64,000 bases of DNA from Salinicoccus halodurans. Lineage in GTDB: Bacteria > Bacillota > Bacilli > Staphylococcales > Salinicoccaceae. The DNA lies in the NCBI RefSeq assembly GCF_900114445.1, contig NZ_FOTB01000006.1:239012-303011 (forward strand). The letters run 5' to 3'. A model generated the notes under the pieces. The model saw only the letters and a list, made by a program, of their open reading frames with translations. It ran no database searches and was not told the DNA's origin. Of this stretch, positions 44,756 through 53,964 are shown one piece after another (within the stretch, counting starts at the first letter, position 1; each line of letters starts with the position of its first letter). The position numbers and the translations under genes were made by a program.

Positions 44756-46144
44756 TTAATTTTTAGATTGAATCATGTCTTCCGGTTTAATCCATTCATC
44801 GAATTGTTCTTCAGTCAGATGACCGGATTCAATTGCGGATTCTTTAAGCGTAAGTCCTTTTTCATGCGCGTTTTTTGCGATTTTAGCTGCATTCTCATAA
44901 CCGATGTGCGGATTGAGTGCTGTAACAAGCATAAGGGAGTTCTTCAGGAAGCGTTCAATATTCTCTTCAATCGGCTCGATACCGACAGCACACTTGTCAT
45001 TGAATGTCTGCATACCATCTGCGAGCAGATAGATGGATTGGAGTGTGTTATACAATATAACTGGTTTGAATACATTCAGCTCGAAGTTGCCCTGTGATGC
45101 TGCAAATCCGACTGCTGCGTCATTGCCGAACACCTGTGTGGCAACCATCGTCAGCATTTCAGACTGAGTCGGGTTGACTTTACCCGGCATGATTGAAGAA
45201 CCCGGCTCATTTGCAGGAATCTCGATTTCGGCAATTCCCGCCCTCGGTCCGGATGCAAGCCACCTTACATCATTTGCAATCTTCATCAAGTCTGCTGCAA
45301 GTGCCTTCAGGCCACCATGAAGATAAACTACTTCATCATGTGCAGTCAATGCGTGGAACTTGTTTGGAGAAGATACAAAATCATAGCCTGTCTGATTGGA
45401 AATCTCTTTGGCCACTCTATCGCCAAATTCCGGATGGGCATTTATTCCCGTACCTACTGCTGTACCTCCAATAGCCAGGTTTTTAAGCTGCTGTTTAGAT
45501 TCTCCAATAAGCGTCTCGCATTTTTCCAGCATGTATCTCCAGCCACTGATTTCCTGACCGAGTGTAAGTGGCGTCGCATCCTGCAGGTGCGTCCTGCCAA
45601 TCTTGATGATGTTCTGAAATTCATCTTCTTTTTTCTGGAATGTATCTTTCAGCACACGAAGTGCAGGCACTAATTGTTCTTCTACAGATTGATAGAGCGC
45701 AACATGCATCGCTGTAGGATAAGTGTCATTGGAACTCTGGGATTTATTCACATCGTCATTAGGGTGCACTTTTTCATCAACGCCCTTTTCAGCGAGGTAT
45801 TCATTCGCAACATAACTGACCACTTCGTTCACATTCATGTTGCTCTGTGTGCCGCTGCCTGTCTGCCAGACGACTAGCGGGAAATGCTCATCCAGTTCCC
45901 GTGCAATGACTTTGTCACATGCATGGATAATCGCATCTTTTTTATTATCTGAAAGTTTTCCCAGTGCATTGTTGGATACTGCCGCAGCCTTTTTCAGATG
46001 GGCGAAGGCGACGATGACTTCCATAGGCATCTTCTCTTTGCCGACCGGAAAGTTCTGTCTGCTCCGCTCTGTCTGTGCAGCCCAGTATTTTTCACTTGGC
46101 ACCTTGATTTCACCGATAGTATCTTTTTCTATTCTGTATGACAA
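44756..46144 (-). CDS. fumC: Class II fumarate hydratase
   Basis: A 462-residue enzyme of the TCA cycle that interconverts fumarate and malate. Signature [16 protein letters not shown] is present, with [13 protein letters not shown] and [14 protein letters not shown] earlier. Length is normal for the oxygen-stable class II type. AGGAGG lies before the ATG. It lies close to airSR in S. aureus too. Confidence 0.96.
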   Translation of the reverse strand: MSYRIEKDTIGEIKVPSEKYWAAQTERSRQNFPVGKEKMPMEVIVAFAHLKKAAAVSNNALGKLSDNKKDAIIHACDKVIARELDEHFPLVVWQTGSGTQSNMNVNEVVSYVANEYLAEKGVDEKVHPNDDVNKSQSSNDTYPTAMHVALYQSVEEQLVPALRVLKDTFQKKEDEFQNIIKIGRTHLQDATPLTLGQEISGWRYMLEKCETLIGESKQQLKNLAIGGTAVGTGINAHPEFGDRVAKEISNQTGYDFVSSPNKFHALTAHDEVVYLHGGLKALAADLMKIANDVRWLASGPRAGIAEIEIPANEPGSSIMPGKVNPTQSEMLTMVATQVFGNDAAVGFAASQGNFELNVFKPVILYNTLQSIYLLADGMQTFNDKCAVGIEPIEENIERFLKNSLMLVTALNPHIGYENAAKIAKNAHEKGLTLKESAIESGHLTEEQFDEWIKPEDMIQSKN

Positions 46145-46212
46145 TTAAAAAACCTCCTGAAAAATTAGTATTCATAGAATATTTTATACTAATTTCCAGG
46201 AGGATTCATCTG

Positions 46213-46407
46213 TTATTGACGTTTTTCATTTTCTTCCGGGTTCAATCCATGGGATTCATCATCTGAAGAATCGATCGGATAGTCTTCATTTTGGGAGATT
46301 TGTTCCATTTCTTTACCCAGTGCTTTAACGTCTTCCATATCTTCTGTCATTTCATTTGGATCCGGCTCAACATCTTTTCTGTAATCAAAATCTTTTTTCT
46401 TTTCCAT
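46213..46407 (-). CDS. Small acidic hypothetical protein
   Basis: A 64-residue highly charged protein (DFDYRKDVEPDPNEMTEDMEDVKALGKEM...) with no hydrophobic core, so probably disordered. It begins 12 bases after the NagB-like gene ends, behind GCAGGTGG, and is likely co-transcribed with it. I know no function. Confidence 0.7.
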   Translation of the reverse strand: MEKKKDFDYRKDVEPDPNEMTEDMEDVKALGKEMEQISQNEDYPIDSSDDESHGLNPEENEKRQ

Positions 46408-46421
46408 CATTGCCACCTGCT

Positions 46422-47015
46422 TTAAGCGAATTCCGAAGTATAATATTCTACGATATCCGGGTCCAGCTCAGAAGCCGCTTCATTATCCAGCACTACAGTC
46501 ACCATTCTGTGCTGTTTGACTCTACCGAATGCTTCTTCATCATTTTCCTTGGCATTGTACAACTCTCTCACAGCTTTGGCCTTATCTCTGCCTGTTGCGA
46601 CAAGGATCATTTCTTTTGAATCGAATAAAGCATCATTGCTGCCGGAGTCACCGTAGCCGATTTTTCCATCCGTTCCGATTGTAAGCAGTGCAAGATTCAC
46701 ACGCTTCTTACTGCCCAGAACATCTTTCAGTGCTTCCGGCGTCCCCTCGGTCCTCAGCTGATTTTCCGGTATATCCAGCTTTTTGAATACATCAGCAGAA
46801 AGCTCACTGCCCACTCCCACTAGATATACCTGGGAAAAATCTGCAGGATGCTGCTTGACTTCCCCCACAAATTTTTCATACGTCCATTCCAGACTTTCAT
46901 CAAGCTCTACAGCCATGACACTGGTGGGATTATTATGGACCTGTTTCCTCAAAATATCAGCAGCATATATGCTGAGCAATTCATTGTCCTTATAGATTTT
47001 GAAATTCATAGCCAT
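46422..47015 (-). CDS. NagB/RpiA-fold protein (6-phosphogluconolactonase/GlcN6P-isomerase-like)
   Basis: A 197-residue protein with a fold like glucosamine-6-phosphate isomerase: ILRKQVHNN, then YLVGVGSELSADVF, LALLTIGTDGKIGYGDSG (G-x-DGH-like loop, but with GTDGKI) and MILVATGRDKAKAVREL. The classic GxGxDGHxAS motif is altered, so catalytic activity is doubtful. AGGAGG precedes ATG 47015. A homologue is annotated in the same role in staphylococci. Confidence 0.75.
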   Translation of the reverse strand: MAMNFKIYKDNELLSIYAADILRKQVHNNPTSVMAVELDESLEWTYEKFVGEVKQHPADFSQVYLVGVGSELSADVFKKLDIPENQLRTEGTPEALKDVLGSKKRVNLALLTIGTDGKIGYGDSGSNDALFDSKEMILVATGRDKAKAVRELYNAKENDEEAFGRVKQHRMVTVVLDNEAASELDPDIVEYYTSEFA

Positions 47016-47124
47016 GATGATTCCTCCTAATTTTCTCACTGTCAATCCTATTGTACCCTTATCAATACTGTTTCTAACAATAAAAATTATCCGAATACCG
47101 CTTTTTTCTTTCCCTGCTTTGGTT

Positions 47125-47130
47125 TATAAT
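47125..47130 (+). promoter_or_regulatory. -10 element of the small lipoprotein gene
   Basis: TATAAT lies 36 bases before the ATG at 47166. The -35 is weak (TCTTTC/CTTTCC region). Confidence 0.5.
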
Positions 47131-47165
47131 GAATATATGTATTTAACACAGGAGGGCCTATATCT

Positions 47166-47279
47166 ATGAAAGCATTTCTTATACTGATGGTTTGTGTCTC
47201 CTTTATGACTTCTATTATGACAGCGTGCCGTGAGTCAGAATGGGGTTATAAAGATAATGGTGAAGAGAAGATAAATTAA
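47166..47279 (+). CDS. Tiny lipoprotein, 37 residues
   Basis: A short frame preceded by AGGAGG (8 bases before the ATG) and a TATAAT box, followed by a strong terminator. It encodes MKAFLILMVCVSFMTSIMTAC..., a signal peptide and lipobox IMTAC at residues 17-21, then only 16 charged residues. Promoter, ribosome binding site and terminator argue that it is a real gene. Function is unknown. Confidence 0.6.
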   Translation: MKAFLILMVCVSFMTSIMTACRESEWGYKDNGEEKIN

Positions 47280-47285
47280 TTACTT

Positions 47286-47330
47286 ACGAAAAGAAGTCAT
47301 GCAGGAAAGTACCTGCATGACTTCTTTTTA
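47286..47330. terminator. Bidirectional terminator
   Basis: AAGAAGTCATGCAGG pairs with CCTGCATGACTTCTT (15 bp), with T-run on the right and A-run on the left. Confidence 0.9.
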
Positions 47331-48065
47331 TTGACCTAAAAAGCCCTGACCTTTGATCACTGCATCCACATCGAGCCTCTGTTTCTTCGACAGCATGCCG
47401 ATGACCTGATCGCTCCACGTATCATTTCTCCTGCCGCCGCTGCGCTCTTTGTAATATTCACTGATCCTCTCATCATATTCCTCTATGTCGTCCTTCACCT
47501 TGTCCACAGACTTATACGTATTCTCATGGTAGACAACATCGAACGGCAATCTTTCCTTCCGGCTTCCTTCATGGTCGGGTTTCCCCACAACCATGCCGAA
47601 GAGTGGGATCACACCTTTGGGCAGTCCGAGGATTTCCACCACTTTGCCCATGTCGTTTCTGAGTGATCCGATATAGCACATTCCAAGCCCCATGCTTTCT
47701 GCTGCTACAGCGAGATTTTGTGCCGCGAGAGTCGCATCGACGGTACCAACAATCAGCTGTTCTGTCTTATCATAGGAAATAGGCGTTCCCTTATCTTTTG
47801 ATAATTCATAATGCCGGTTGTAATCTGCCAAAAAGACGAAAAGATGCCCGTTATTTTCGACATAACTCTGTGTGCTTATTTCTTTTAACGCCCTTTTTTT
47901 TTCATCATCCGTGACACCGATGATCGTATAGGCCTGAACGTAGCTCGACGTACTTGCACTTTGGGCGGATTCCACCAGTTCCCTGATTGTTTCCTGGTCC
48001 AATTTCTCATCCTTGAACTTTCTGATTGATCGGTGATTTTTAAGAATATCAATGGTTTCGTTCAT
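47328..48065 (-). CDS. NADPH-dependent nitroreductase (NfsA family)
   Basis: A 245-residue FMN oxidoreductase: LKNHRSIRKFKDEKLDQETI at the start, SYVQAYTIIGVTD, AAESMGLGMCYIGSLRND, LFGMVVGKPDHEGSRKERLP. These are typical of NfsA/Frp-type enzymes, which reduce nitro compounds, quinones or flavins. The enzyme ends on the shared terminator. It starts 13 bases after trmL. Confidence 0.92.
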   Translation of the reverse strand: MNETIDILKNHRSIRKFKDEKLDQETIRELVESAQSASTSSYVQAYTIIGVTDDEKKRALKEISTQSYVENNGHLFVFLADYNRHYELSKDKGTPISYDKTEQLIVGTVDATLAAQNLAVAAESMGLGMCYIGSLRNDMGKVVEILGLPKGVIPLFGMVVGKPDHEGSRKERLPFDVVYHENTYKSVDKVKDDIEEYDERISEYYKERSGGRRNDTWSDQVIGMLSKKQRLDVDAVIKGQGFLGQ

Positions 48066-48078
48066 CGATCTATTCCTC

Positions 48079-48549
48079 CTAATGTAATCCTTGGTTCCCC
48101 TGCTGCCTCAATGCTTCATAAATCAATATGGCTGCAGTGTTGGAAAGGTTCAACGATCTTATTTTATCATTCATTGGAATTCTAAGTGCATTATCTGCAT
48201 AGCGTTCCATGATCCAGTCAGGCAGACCGGTGGTTTCCCTGCCGAACACAAAGTAATGATTCCGGTCAGTATCGCTGAAATCCATTTCTGTATGGAATCT
48301 TTCCCCGAATTTTGTAAGGAGATAATATACGCCCTCCGTCTTCTCAAAAAATTCTTCAGCAGAATCGTAATATCTGATATCCATATGGTGCCAATAATCA
48401 AGCCCTGCCCGCTTCAGCATCTTATCGTCGGTTGAGAATCCCAACGGGCGGATGAGATGCAGGGTTGTGCCAGTTCCGGCACATGTCCTGCCGATATTGC
48501 CGGTGTTCGCCGGTATTTCAGGCTGATAGAGTACAATGTGATTTGCCAT
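48079..48549 (-). CDS. trmL: tRNA (cytidine/uridine(34)-2'-O)-methyltransferase TrmL
   Basis: A 156-residue SPOUT methyltransferase. Motifs are YQPEIPANTGNIGRTCAGTGTTLHLIRPLGF, YFVFGRETTGLP, and RIPMNDKIRSLNLSNTAAILIYEALRQ (deep-knot motif III). It methylates the wobble base ribose of Leu tRNAs. It is co-directional with queG upstream, 13 bases apart, so both act on tRNA wobble positions. Confidence 0.95.
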   Translation of the reverse strand: MANHIVLYQPEIPANTGNIGRTCAGTGTTLHLIRPLGFSTDDKMLKRAGLDYWHHMDIRYYDSAEEFFEKTEGVYYLLTKFGERFHTEMDFSDTDRNHYFVFGRETTGLPDWIMERYADNALRIPMNDKIRSLNLSNTAAILIYEALRQQGNQGLH

Positions 48550-48562
48550 TTATTCTTCTCTC

Positions 48563-49693
48563 CTAAACTGCTTCCTGGATGCCTTTCAGCATCTCTTCCT
48601 TCACTTGTTCATCTGTTTCGATTTTATATCTTTCATTGATATATTCAAGGGCATCATTTTCCAGAATCCTGCCGATCGCCCAGTATGCTGTTCCCTTGAT
48701 TACAGGTCTGGCATCATTTTCAGCAACCCGCTTCAATACTTCTGCTGAATCCACTTCTTTGAAATGGGCAAGTGCGATGATCGCATTCCTCTGAATCGGT
48801 TTCTTGCCTCTCCATACACCTGCCAGATGTCCATATGTTTCTTTGAAATCCCTGTTTGAAATCTCGAGCAAACTGGTAAGTTCCGGTTTTAATATTTCAG
48901 GTTCAAGCACGATATCTTCATGGTGGTCGGTGTTTATCCCTTTATTCCTCGGGCATACCTGCTGGCATGTATCACAGCCATAGAGCCTGTTGCCGATCTT
49001 ACTGCGGTATTCGTCCGGCAGAAATCCTTTGGTCTGTGTCAGGAATGAAATGCATTTCTGCGAATCCAGCTGGCCGTTCCCCACCAATGCCCCGGTAGGG
49101 CACCTGTCGACACAGAGGTTGCAGTCTCCACATGAATCGATCAGTTCTTCATCCGGCGGAAACGGATAGCTTGTAATCATTTCACCCAGATATGAATATG
49201 TCCCCAGATTCGGATTGATCATAAAACCATTCTTGCCAATGTAACCGAGCCCGCTTCTCCTTGCTACTTCCCTGTCACTCAATACACCCGTATCCACCAT
49301 ACTTTTCGTTTCAATATCAGGATCCAGGGATTTAATGAATTGCTCCAGCTTATCAAGCCGATCATTCAGAAGTGTATGGTAGTCCACTCCCCATGAGGCC
49401 CGGGCAAACAAACCTCTCCGTGCGCCTTTTCTGCTTTTCGGAGCATCTGGGAGTTTATTCGGATATCCTACAGCAATTGAAATGATGCTGTTTGCTGATT
49501 CCAGGCTCCTTTTCGGTTCCGTACGTTCTTCGACAGAACCTTTTTCAAAACCGGATGCATATCCTTTTTTATGATAGTCGATCAGCTTTTCCCTGAATTC
49601 CAAAAATGGCTCTGAGTGAGTAAACCCGATTTCATCAATACCGATCGAATGGGCATAATCTATTACTTTCTGTTTAAATTCACTGCGTTCCAT
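48563..49693 (-). CDS. queG: Epoxyqueuosine reductase QueG
   Basis: A 376-residue cobalamin- and 4Fe-4S-dependent enzyme making queuosine from epoxyqueuosine in tRNA. Two 4Fe-4S clusters are visible: CGDCNLCVDRCPTGAL and CDTCQQVCPRNKG. The cobalamin-type core NSIISIAVGYPN and ARASWGVDYH lie in the first half. A HEAT-like tail (about 300-376) follows. It matches full length. Confidence 0.95.
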   Translation of the reverse strand: MERSEFKQKVIDYAHSIGIDEIGFTHSEPFLEFREKLIDYHKKGYASGFEKGSVEERTEPKRSLESANSIISIAVGYPNKLPDAPKSRKGARRGLFARASWGVDYHTLLNDRLDKLEQFIKSLDPDIETKSMVDTGVLSDREVARRSGLGYIGKNGFMINPNLGTYSYLGEMITSYPFPPDEELIDSCGDCNLCVDRCPTGALVGNGQLDSQKCISFLTQTKGFLPDEYRSKIGNRLYGCDTCQQVCPRNKGINTDHHEDIVLEPEILKPELTSLLEISNRDFKETYGHLAGVWRGKKPIQRNAIIALAHFKEVDSAEVLKRVAENDARPVIKGTAYWAIGRILENDALEYINERYKIETDEQVKEEMLKGIQEAV

Positions 49694-50004
49694 ATAATCA
49701 CCTGCCTTTTGAATGGATTGAAATTTTCCTTATATTCATTTATCATTAAGATTAACTATTAAAAGAAGTGGGTGAACTGTAGGCCGATGAAGTAATTATC
49801 TTTTTTCCATGAAACTGGACATGACGCATGTGTACGCTTTTTATTTGTTGTGCGCAAAAATCATGTTGGAAAAGGGATAATTGGATGAGTCTGACTACTA
49901 TATGATTAATGTTCATTTTGCACGGGAGGCCTATGCCCGTCATCCTTCATTATATTATACAGCCCGGCTCCCTTTTCTGACAAACAGAATCGAGGAGATT
50001 TTTT
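49694..50004 (+). promoter_or_regulatory. Leader region of the ABC-F gene
   Basis: About 310 bases hold the short leader ORF at 49885-49905 and a hairpin ACGGG/CCCGT (49921-49941). A second arrangement pairs the GGGAG of that hairpin with CTCCC (49968-49972), followed by TTTT. Mutually exclusive folds like these suit translational attenuation upstream of antibiotic-resistance ABC-F genes, but alternative structure by eye is only suggestive. Confidence 0.45.
49885..49905 (+). CDS. Six-codon leader peptide (possible attenuator ORF)
   Basis: ATG-AGT-CTG-ACT-ACT-ATA-TGA encodes MSLTTI. AAAGGG lies upstream by 11 bases. It precedes hairpins and the ABC-F start 100 bases on. vmlR, vga and related genes carry short ORFs whose stalled ribosome exposes downstream signals. 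The role here is inferred by position. Confidence 0.4.
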   Translation: MSLTTI

Positions 50005-51513
50005 ATGTTCGAAATAAACAATGCAAAAATCGATGTACAGGGTGAAAGACTACTGAGTATCGGCCGCCTGTCCATACAGTCTGTAAAAACAATCGCGTTA
50101 ATCGGAAGAAACGGCAGCGGAAAAACCACCCTCTTCAATTATATATTTAGAAACAGGGATAAAATTGCAGGATGTAATAGGATTGAACTCGTCCCGCAAA
50201 TCAAAGAGAAAGACACTGGAAGAAGCGGTGGCGAGAACACCAAGTCATATTTACAGCAATCGCTGCATAAAAATGCCCGCATCATGCTGCTCGATGAACC
50301 CACTACACACCTGGATGAAAAAAATGTGCAGTGGCTGATCAACAAACTTAAACGGTCTCCGGGTATTAAGATCATCGCCTCACATGACAGACATTTCATA
50401 AATCAGATAGCGGATGAAATATGGTCGATTGAAAATCGCGGGATAAAAGTGTACCCCGGAAACTATGATAAATACCGCGAAATTAAAGAACATGAGATAA
50501 AAAGACAGCAGGATGAATATAAGCAGTATACAGCAAAGAGAAAGCATCTGGAGAAGGCGATCACCCATAAAGTGAACAGATCTTCAAACATCAACAGACC
50601 TAAAAATAAACAGGACTCGGATTTCAGACAGACAGGTGCAAAGCCATACTTCAATAAGAAGAAGAAAAAGATGGAACAAGTTGCCTCCAGTATGAAGACA
50701 AGACTTGAACAGCTTGAAGTCAAAGAAAAGCCGTTTGAAGAAAAGAGCATCCATTTCAATACAGGCCATATTGAAGAGATGGGTAACCGGATCATTTTCA
50801 AATTGGAAGCTGAAGATGTTTTTGTAAATGATAAACTGCTTATAAAGGGGGCAAAACTTTATATACGGGCGGGGGAACATATCGCAGTTACAGGTCCCAA
50901 CGGTTCTGGAAAAACCACATTGTTCAATCATCTGGAAAATAAATATGATGACGAAACTTTATCCATTGGTTATTTCCATCAGCAGCTGGAATCGCTGGAG
51001 AATGATAAAACCATCCTTGAAAATATAATGAATACAAGCATGTATGATGAGACGACAGTCAGAACGGTACTGGCCAGACTCGCAATCTCCGGTGATGATG
51101 TCTATAAACCTGTATCTATTACAAGTGGAGGGGAACGCGTCAAGGTACAGCTCGTTAAAATGATGATGTCGGAAGCTGCTGTACTCCTTCTTGATGAACC
51201 GACCAACTTCCTCGATATCCATACGATCGAAGCACTGGAGAAGATGATCAGAGAGTACCCCGGCACCATACTGCTGATCAGCCATGACAGGATGTTCAGA
51301 GACAATGTCGCGGATACGACCTACTCCATTAAAAATCAACTGCTCAACGAAAATATAGAAATTAGAGGCAAAAATGAAAGAGAGGATAATCTGATGATCA
51401 TCGAAACGAGAATTACCGAGGTGCTCAGTAAAATGTCAGAGGGGACAACAGCAGAACTGGATCAGGAATTCCAGAAACTGTTACGCCAGAAAAAAGATTT
51501 GACAGATAGCTAG
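50005..51513 (+). CDS. ABC-F ribosome-protection protein (Vga/VmlR-like)
   Basis: A 502-residue protein with two ATPase cassettes and no membrane segment. Walker A motifs are GRNGSGKTT and GPNGSGKTT; signatures SGGEN and SGGER; Walker B motifs MLLDEPTTHLDE and LLLDEPTNFLDI. The linker (about 170-250) is long, basic and lysine-rich, as in ARE proteins that displace antibiotics from the ribosome. The substrate is not predictable by eye; lincosamides, pleuromutilins and streptogramin A are typical of Vga/VmlR types. AGGAG precedes the ATG. Confidence 0.85.
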   Translation: MFEINNAKIDVQGERLLSIGRLSIQSVKTIALIGRNGSGKTTLFNYIFRNRDKIAGCNRIELVPQIKEKDTGRSGGENTKSYLQQSLHKNARIMLLDEPTTHLDEKNVQWLINKLKRSPGIKIIASHDRHFINQIADEIWSIENRGIKVYPGNYDKYREIKEHEIKRQQDEYKQYTAKRKHLEKAITHKVNRSSNINRPKNKQDSDFRQTGAKPYFNKKKKKMEQVASSMKTRLEQLEVKEKPFEEKSIHFNTGHIEEMGNRIIFKLEAEDVFVNDKLLIKGAKLYIRAGEHIAVTGPNGSGKTTLFNHLENKYDDETLSIGYFHQQLESLENDKTILENIMNTSMYDETTVRTVLARLAISGDDVYKPVSITSGGERVKVQLVKMMMSEAAVLLLDEPTNFLDIHTIEALEKMIREYPGTILLISHDRMFRDNVADTTYSIKNQLLNENIEIRGKNEREDNLMIIETRITEVLSKMSEGTTAELDQEFQKLLRQKKDLTDS

Positions 51514-51516
51514 AAT

Positions 51517-51560
51517 AAAAAGACCAATCGGGGTACTGGCATTCCGACTGGTCTTTTTTT
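51517..51560. terminator. Bidirectional terminator after the ABC-F gene
   Basis: AAAAAGACCAATCGG-type arm pairs with CCGACTGGTCTTTTT over a short loop. Confidence 0.85.
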
Positions 51561-51564
51561 ATCT

Positions 51565-52425
51565 TTATCCTCTGATGTCTTTGGACAGCGCTGCTGCACC
51601 GATGACGCCCTGATCGTCATTCAGAAGAGGCGCCGTGATATATGTTTCCACGTCGTCAATTTCAATATAATCATTTAAAATTTTCTTGAATTCTGTACGG
51701 ATCAGCGGATACAGGTGAGCTTGTTTCATGACTCCTCCGCCTATAATGATCCGCTCAGGACACAGCACTAATGTATAATTGACCAATGCCTCTGCAATGT
51801 AATGAGCTACAGTCTCCCATACCGGGTCATCCACGCTGATATCCGCCCCTTTGATGCCTGTCCTCTTTTCGATTGCCGGTCCGGAAACCAGACCTTCGAT
51901 ACAATCCTCATGATATGGACAGCTGCCGCGGAATGTATCACCATCCATCTTTTTAACTTTGATATGACCCATTTCAGGATGTGTCACTCCTTTGAACACC
52001 TCGTCATCTTTTACAAATCCGGCACCTACACCCGTGCCGATCGTAATGTACATTGCCGAATCCACATCCTCTGCAGCACCAAACCTGAATTCGCCGAGAC
52101 AGGCCGCGTTCACATCTGTATCCACAGCAACCGGGACACCGATTATCCGTTTCAGTTCATCGAGCAGGGGAAAGTCTTTCCACTCTTTTTTCGGAGTATT
52201 TTTAATCGTTCCATAAGTATCACTTTTGACATTCAGATCTATGGGTCCGAACGCTCCGACACCCAAAGATTCAATAGGGTGATCTTTGAAGAAATCGACG
52301 ACTTCGGCCAGTGTATCTTCCGGTTTTTGTGTCTGGATCACGCATCTGTCTTTCGTTTCATTAAATTCATCCATTACGGAACAGACGAATTTAGTTCCGC
52401 CAGCCTCTATTGCACCAATCAGCAT
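51565..52425 (-). CDS. scrK: ROK-family fructokinase
   Basis: A 286-residue sugar kinase of the ROK family: GAIEAGGTKFVC at the start, GVGAFGPIDLN, ITIGTGVGAGFV, GHIKVKKMDGDTFRGSCPYHEDCIEGLVSGPAI (zinc-binding His/Cys cluster) and CPERIIIGGGVMKQAHLYP. The HxCxxHxxC cluster and length suit the BsFrk/ScrK fructokinase. ATG 52425 follows AGGGAGTG. No sucrose or fructan genes adjoin. Confidence 0.88.
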   Translation of the reverse strand: MLIGAIEAGGTKFVCSVMDEFNETKDRCVIQTQKPEDTLAEVVDFFKDHPIESLGVGAFGPIDLNVKSDTYGTIKNTPKKEWKDFPLLDELKRIIGVPVAVDTDVNAACLGEFRFGAAEDVDSAMYITIGTGVGAGFVKDDEVFKGVTHPEMGHIKVKKMDGDTFRGSCPYHEDCIEGLVSGPAIEKRTGIKGADISVDDPVWETVAHYIAEALVNYTLVLCPERIIIGGGVMKQAHLYPLIRTEFKKILNDYIEIDDVETYITAPLLNDDQGVIGAAALSKDIRG

Positions 52426-52476
52426 ATGAGCCACTCCCTGCATTATTTTATGATGGAATTCCTATGAATATTATAC

Positions 52477-52513
52477 AAGGCTGAAACTGCCGAAAACAGT
52501 TCCAGCCTTGTAT
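52477..52513 (-). terminator. Terminator after the DUF6176-side region
   Basis: ACAAGGCTGGAACTG pairs with CAGTTTCAGCCTTGT. It lies upstream of scrK and downstream of the DUF6176 gene on the minus strand. Confidence 0.8.
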
Positions 52514-52539
52514 TTGATGCCTGTATGAAGAATAACCCT

Positions 52540-52893
52540 TCAGGCGTACTCATTCATCGCTCTTTGAATCCGTTTAGGAATCATGCATACAGCAGCCTTC
52601 ATATCTTCAGGTCTGAATGTCTTGTCGATGCACTCTTCCCAAAATTTAAGGTGCGTTTCATCTATAGGCGGATCATCTTCGTCCAGCTCTTTGCCGGTTT
52701 CATCCTGCACACTGTACCAGTACAGATATTCATGATCTCCTTTTTGCTCACGGAAGATAGTCTCAACGAACATTTTTTCCCCTTCCAGGGTGACTAGGAC
52801 ATCATCCATATGATCCTGCATGTACTCGATCCATTCGTCTACACGCGCGCTTTTATTTTCTTTTATTCTGAACTTAGTCAATTCCACTTTCAT
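52540..52893 (-). CDS. DUF6176 family protein
   Basis: A 117-residue protein with the DUF6176 features: ELTKFRIKENKSARVDEWIEYM, LEGEKMFVETIFRE, and YLYWYSVQDETG. The family has an antibiotic-monooxygenase-like (dimeric alpha-beta) look. The function is unknown. A clean ribosome binding site (GGGGGAAG) precedes the ATG. Confidence 0.8.
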   Translation of the reverse strand: MKVELTKFRIKENKSARVDEWIEYMQDHMDDVLVTLEGEKMFVETIFREQKGDHEYLYWYSVQDETGKELDEDDPPIDETHLKFWEECIDKTFRPEDMKAAVCMIPKRIQRAMNEYA

Positions 52894-53018
52894 TTAAGAC
52901 TTCCCCCTCTTAATTGTATTCACAGCAACTATATGTTAACTCATTTGTCTTCAATTTGAAACACTATAATAATCTACACCATATATCCGAAAATTAAAAG
53001 CTCTTTTTTAAAGTTTTC

Positions 53019-53669
53019 TTACCTTTTTCCATTCCATTCTGCGTAAAATTGTTCCAGGTAGTTTTCCATGAATACATGCCGCGAGTCAGCCATCCTTTTT
53101 GCGGCATCTGTATTCATCAAATCTTTAAGTTTGAGCAACTTTTCATAAAAATGATTAATCATTGTATTATCATCATCTTTATAGGATTCAAATGTCATAT
53201 TTTCACGCGGATGGATTTCGGGATGGTACAGTTCATGCCCTTTATTGCCCCCGAATATGAATGTTCTTGCGATGCCCACAGCACCAAGTGCATCCAGTCT
53301 GTCAGCATCCTGCACTATTTCATCTTCTAAAGTCCGTGCCTGGAACGGATTATTCCCCCCTTTAAAAGAGACTGCCTGCATCGCATATATAATGCGGTCA
53401 ATGGTATCTTCCCCCACTTCATTTTCCCGCAGGAAAGCTTTAACTTTTTCAAGCTGTCCGCTTTCGTCATCAGTTAATTTATAATCGATAAAATCATGGA
53501 ACAACGCAGCCATCTGAATGATAAACAAATTGCCTCCCTCTTCAGACTGAATATGTAATGCATTATTATAAACACGGATAACATGCCAATAGTCATGTCC
53601 TGTCACATCCTGATTATGGAAATCGCTTATTATTTCATGTGCTTGTTCTATAATGTCACTCTTGTTCAT
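53019..53669 (-). CDS. HD-domain phosphohydrolase (YedJ-like)
   Basis: A 216-residue HD enzyme: DYWHVIRVYNNAL, MAALFHDFIDYKL (HD motif), DEIVQDADRLDALGAVGIARTFIFGG (second D motif) and HFYEKLLKLKDLMNT. Such proteins hydrolyse nucleotides; the substrate is unknown. There are three start ATGs in a row; ATG 53669 is 8 bases from GGAG. Confidence 0.85.
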   Translation of the reverse strand: MNKSDIIEQAHEIISDFHNQDVTGHDYWHVIRVYNNALHIQSEEGGNLFIIQMAALFHDFIDYKLTDDESGQLEKVKAFLRENEVGEDTIDRIIYAMQAVSFKGGNNPFQARTLEDEIVQDADRLDALGAVGIARTFIFGGNKGHELYHPEIHPRENMTFESYKDDDNTMINHFYEKLLKLKDLMNTDAAKRMADSRHVFMENYLEQFYAEWNGKR

Positions 53670-53675
53670 CATCAT

Positions 53676-53964
53676 TACTCCATTTTCTTTTTTTAACAGT
53701 AAATCCTTCCATTGAGGCAGTCATCATTTTACAATCTCTCCGGACATACACCCCGGTGAGGCAGGAAACCTTTCCCCGATCCGCCTTACAATCACCCCGG
53801 CAACGCTGTTCGCCCTGAATATATAAAACCATCGTATATCCATTTTTTTATTATATTTATGTCATATGCATATTCTTGTATAAAATTTTCTCTGTGAATT
53901 TGGAATATCTGAACCTGAAATTCAAATGATCGCTCAGAAATAATTCGAAAAGTGTCTTATGTCT
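53676..53964. other. Gap with no gene seen
   Basis: AT-rich sequence with a GC-rich patch near 53740-53820 (ACACCCCGGTGAGG). I find no coherent reading frame. Confidence 0.5.
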
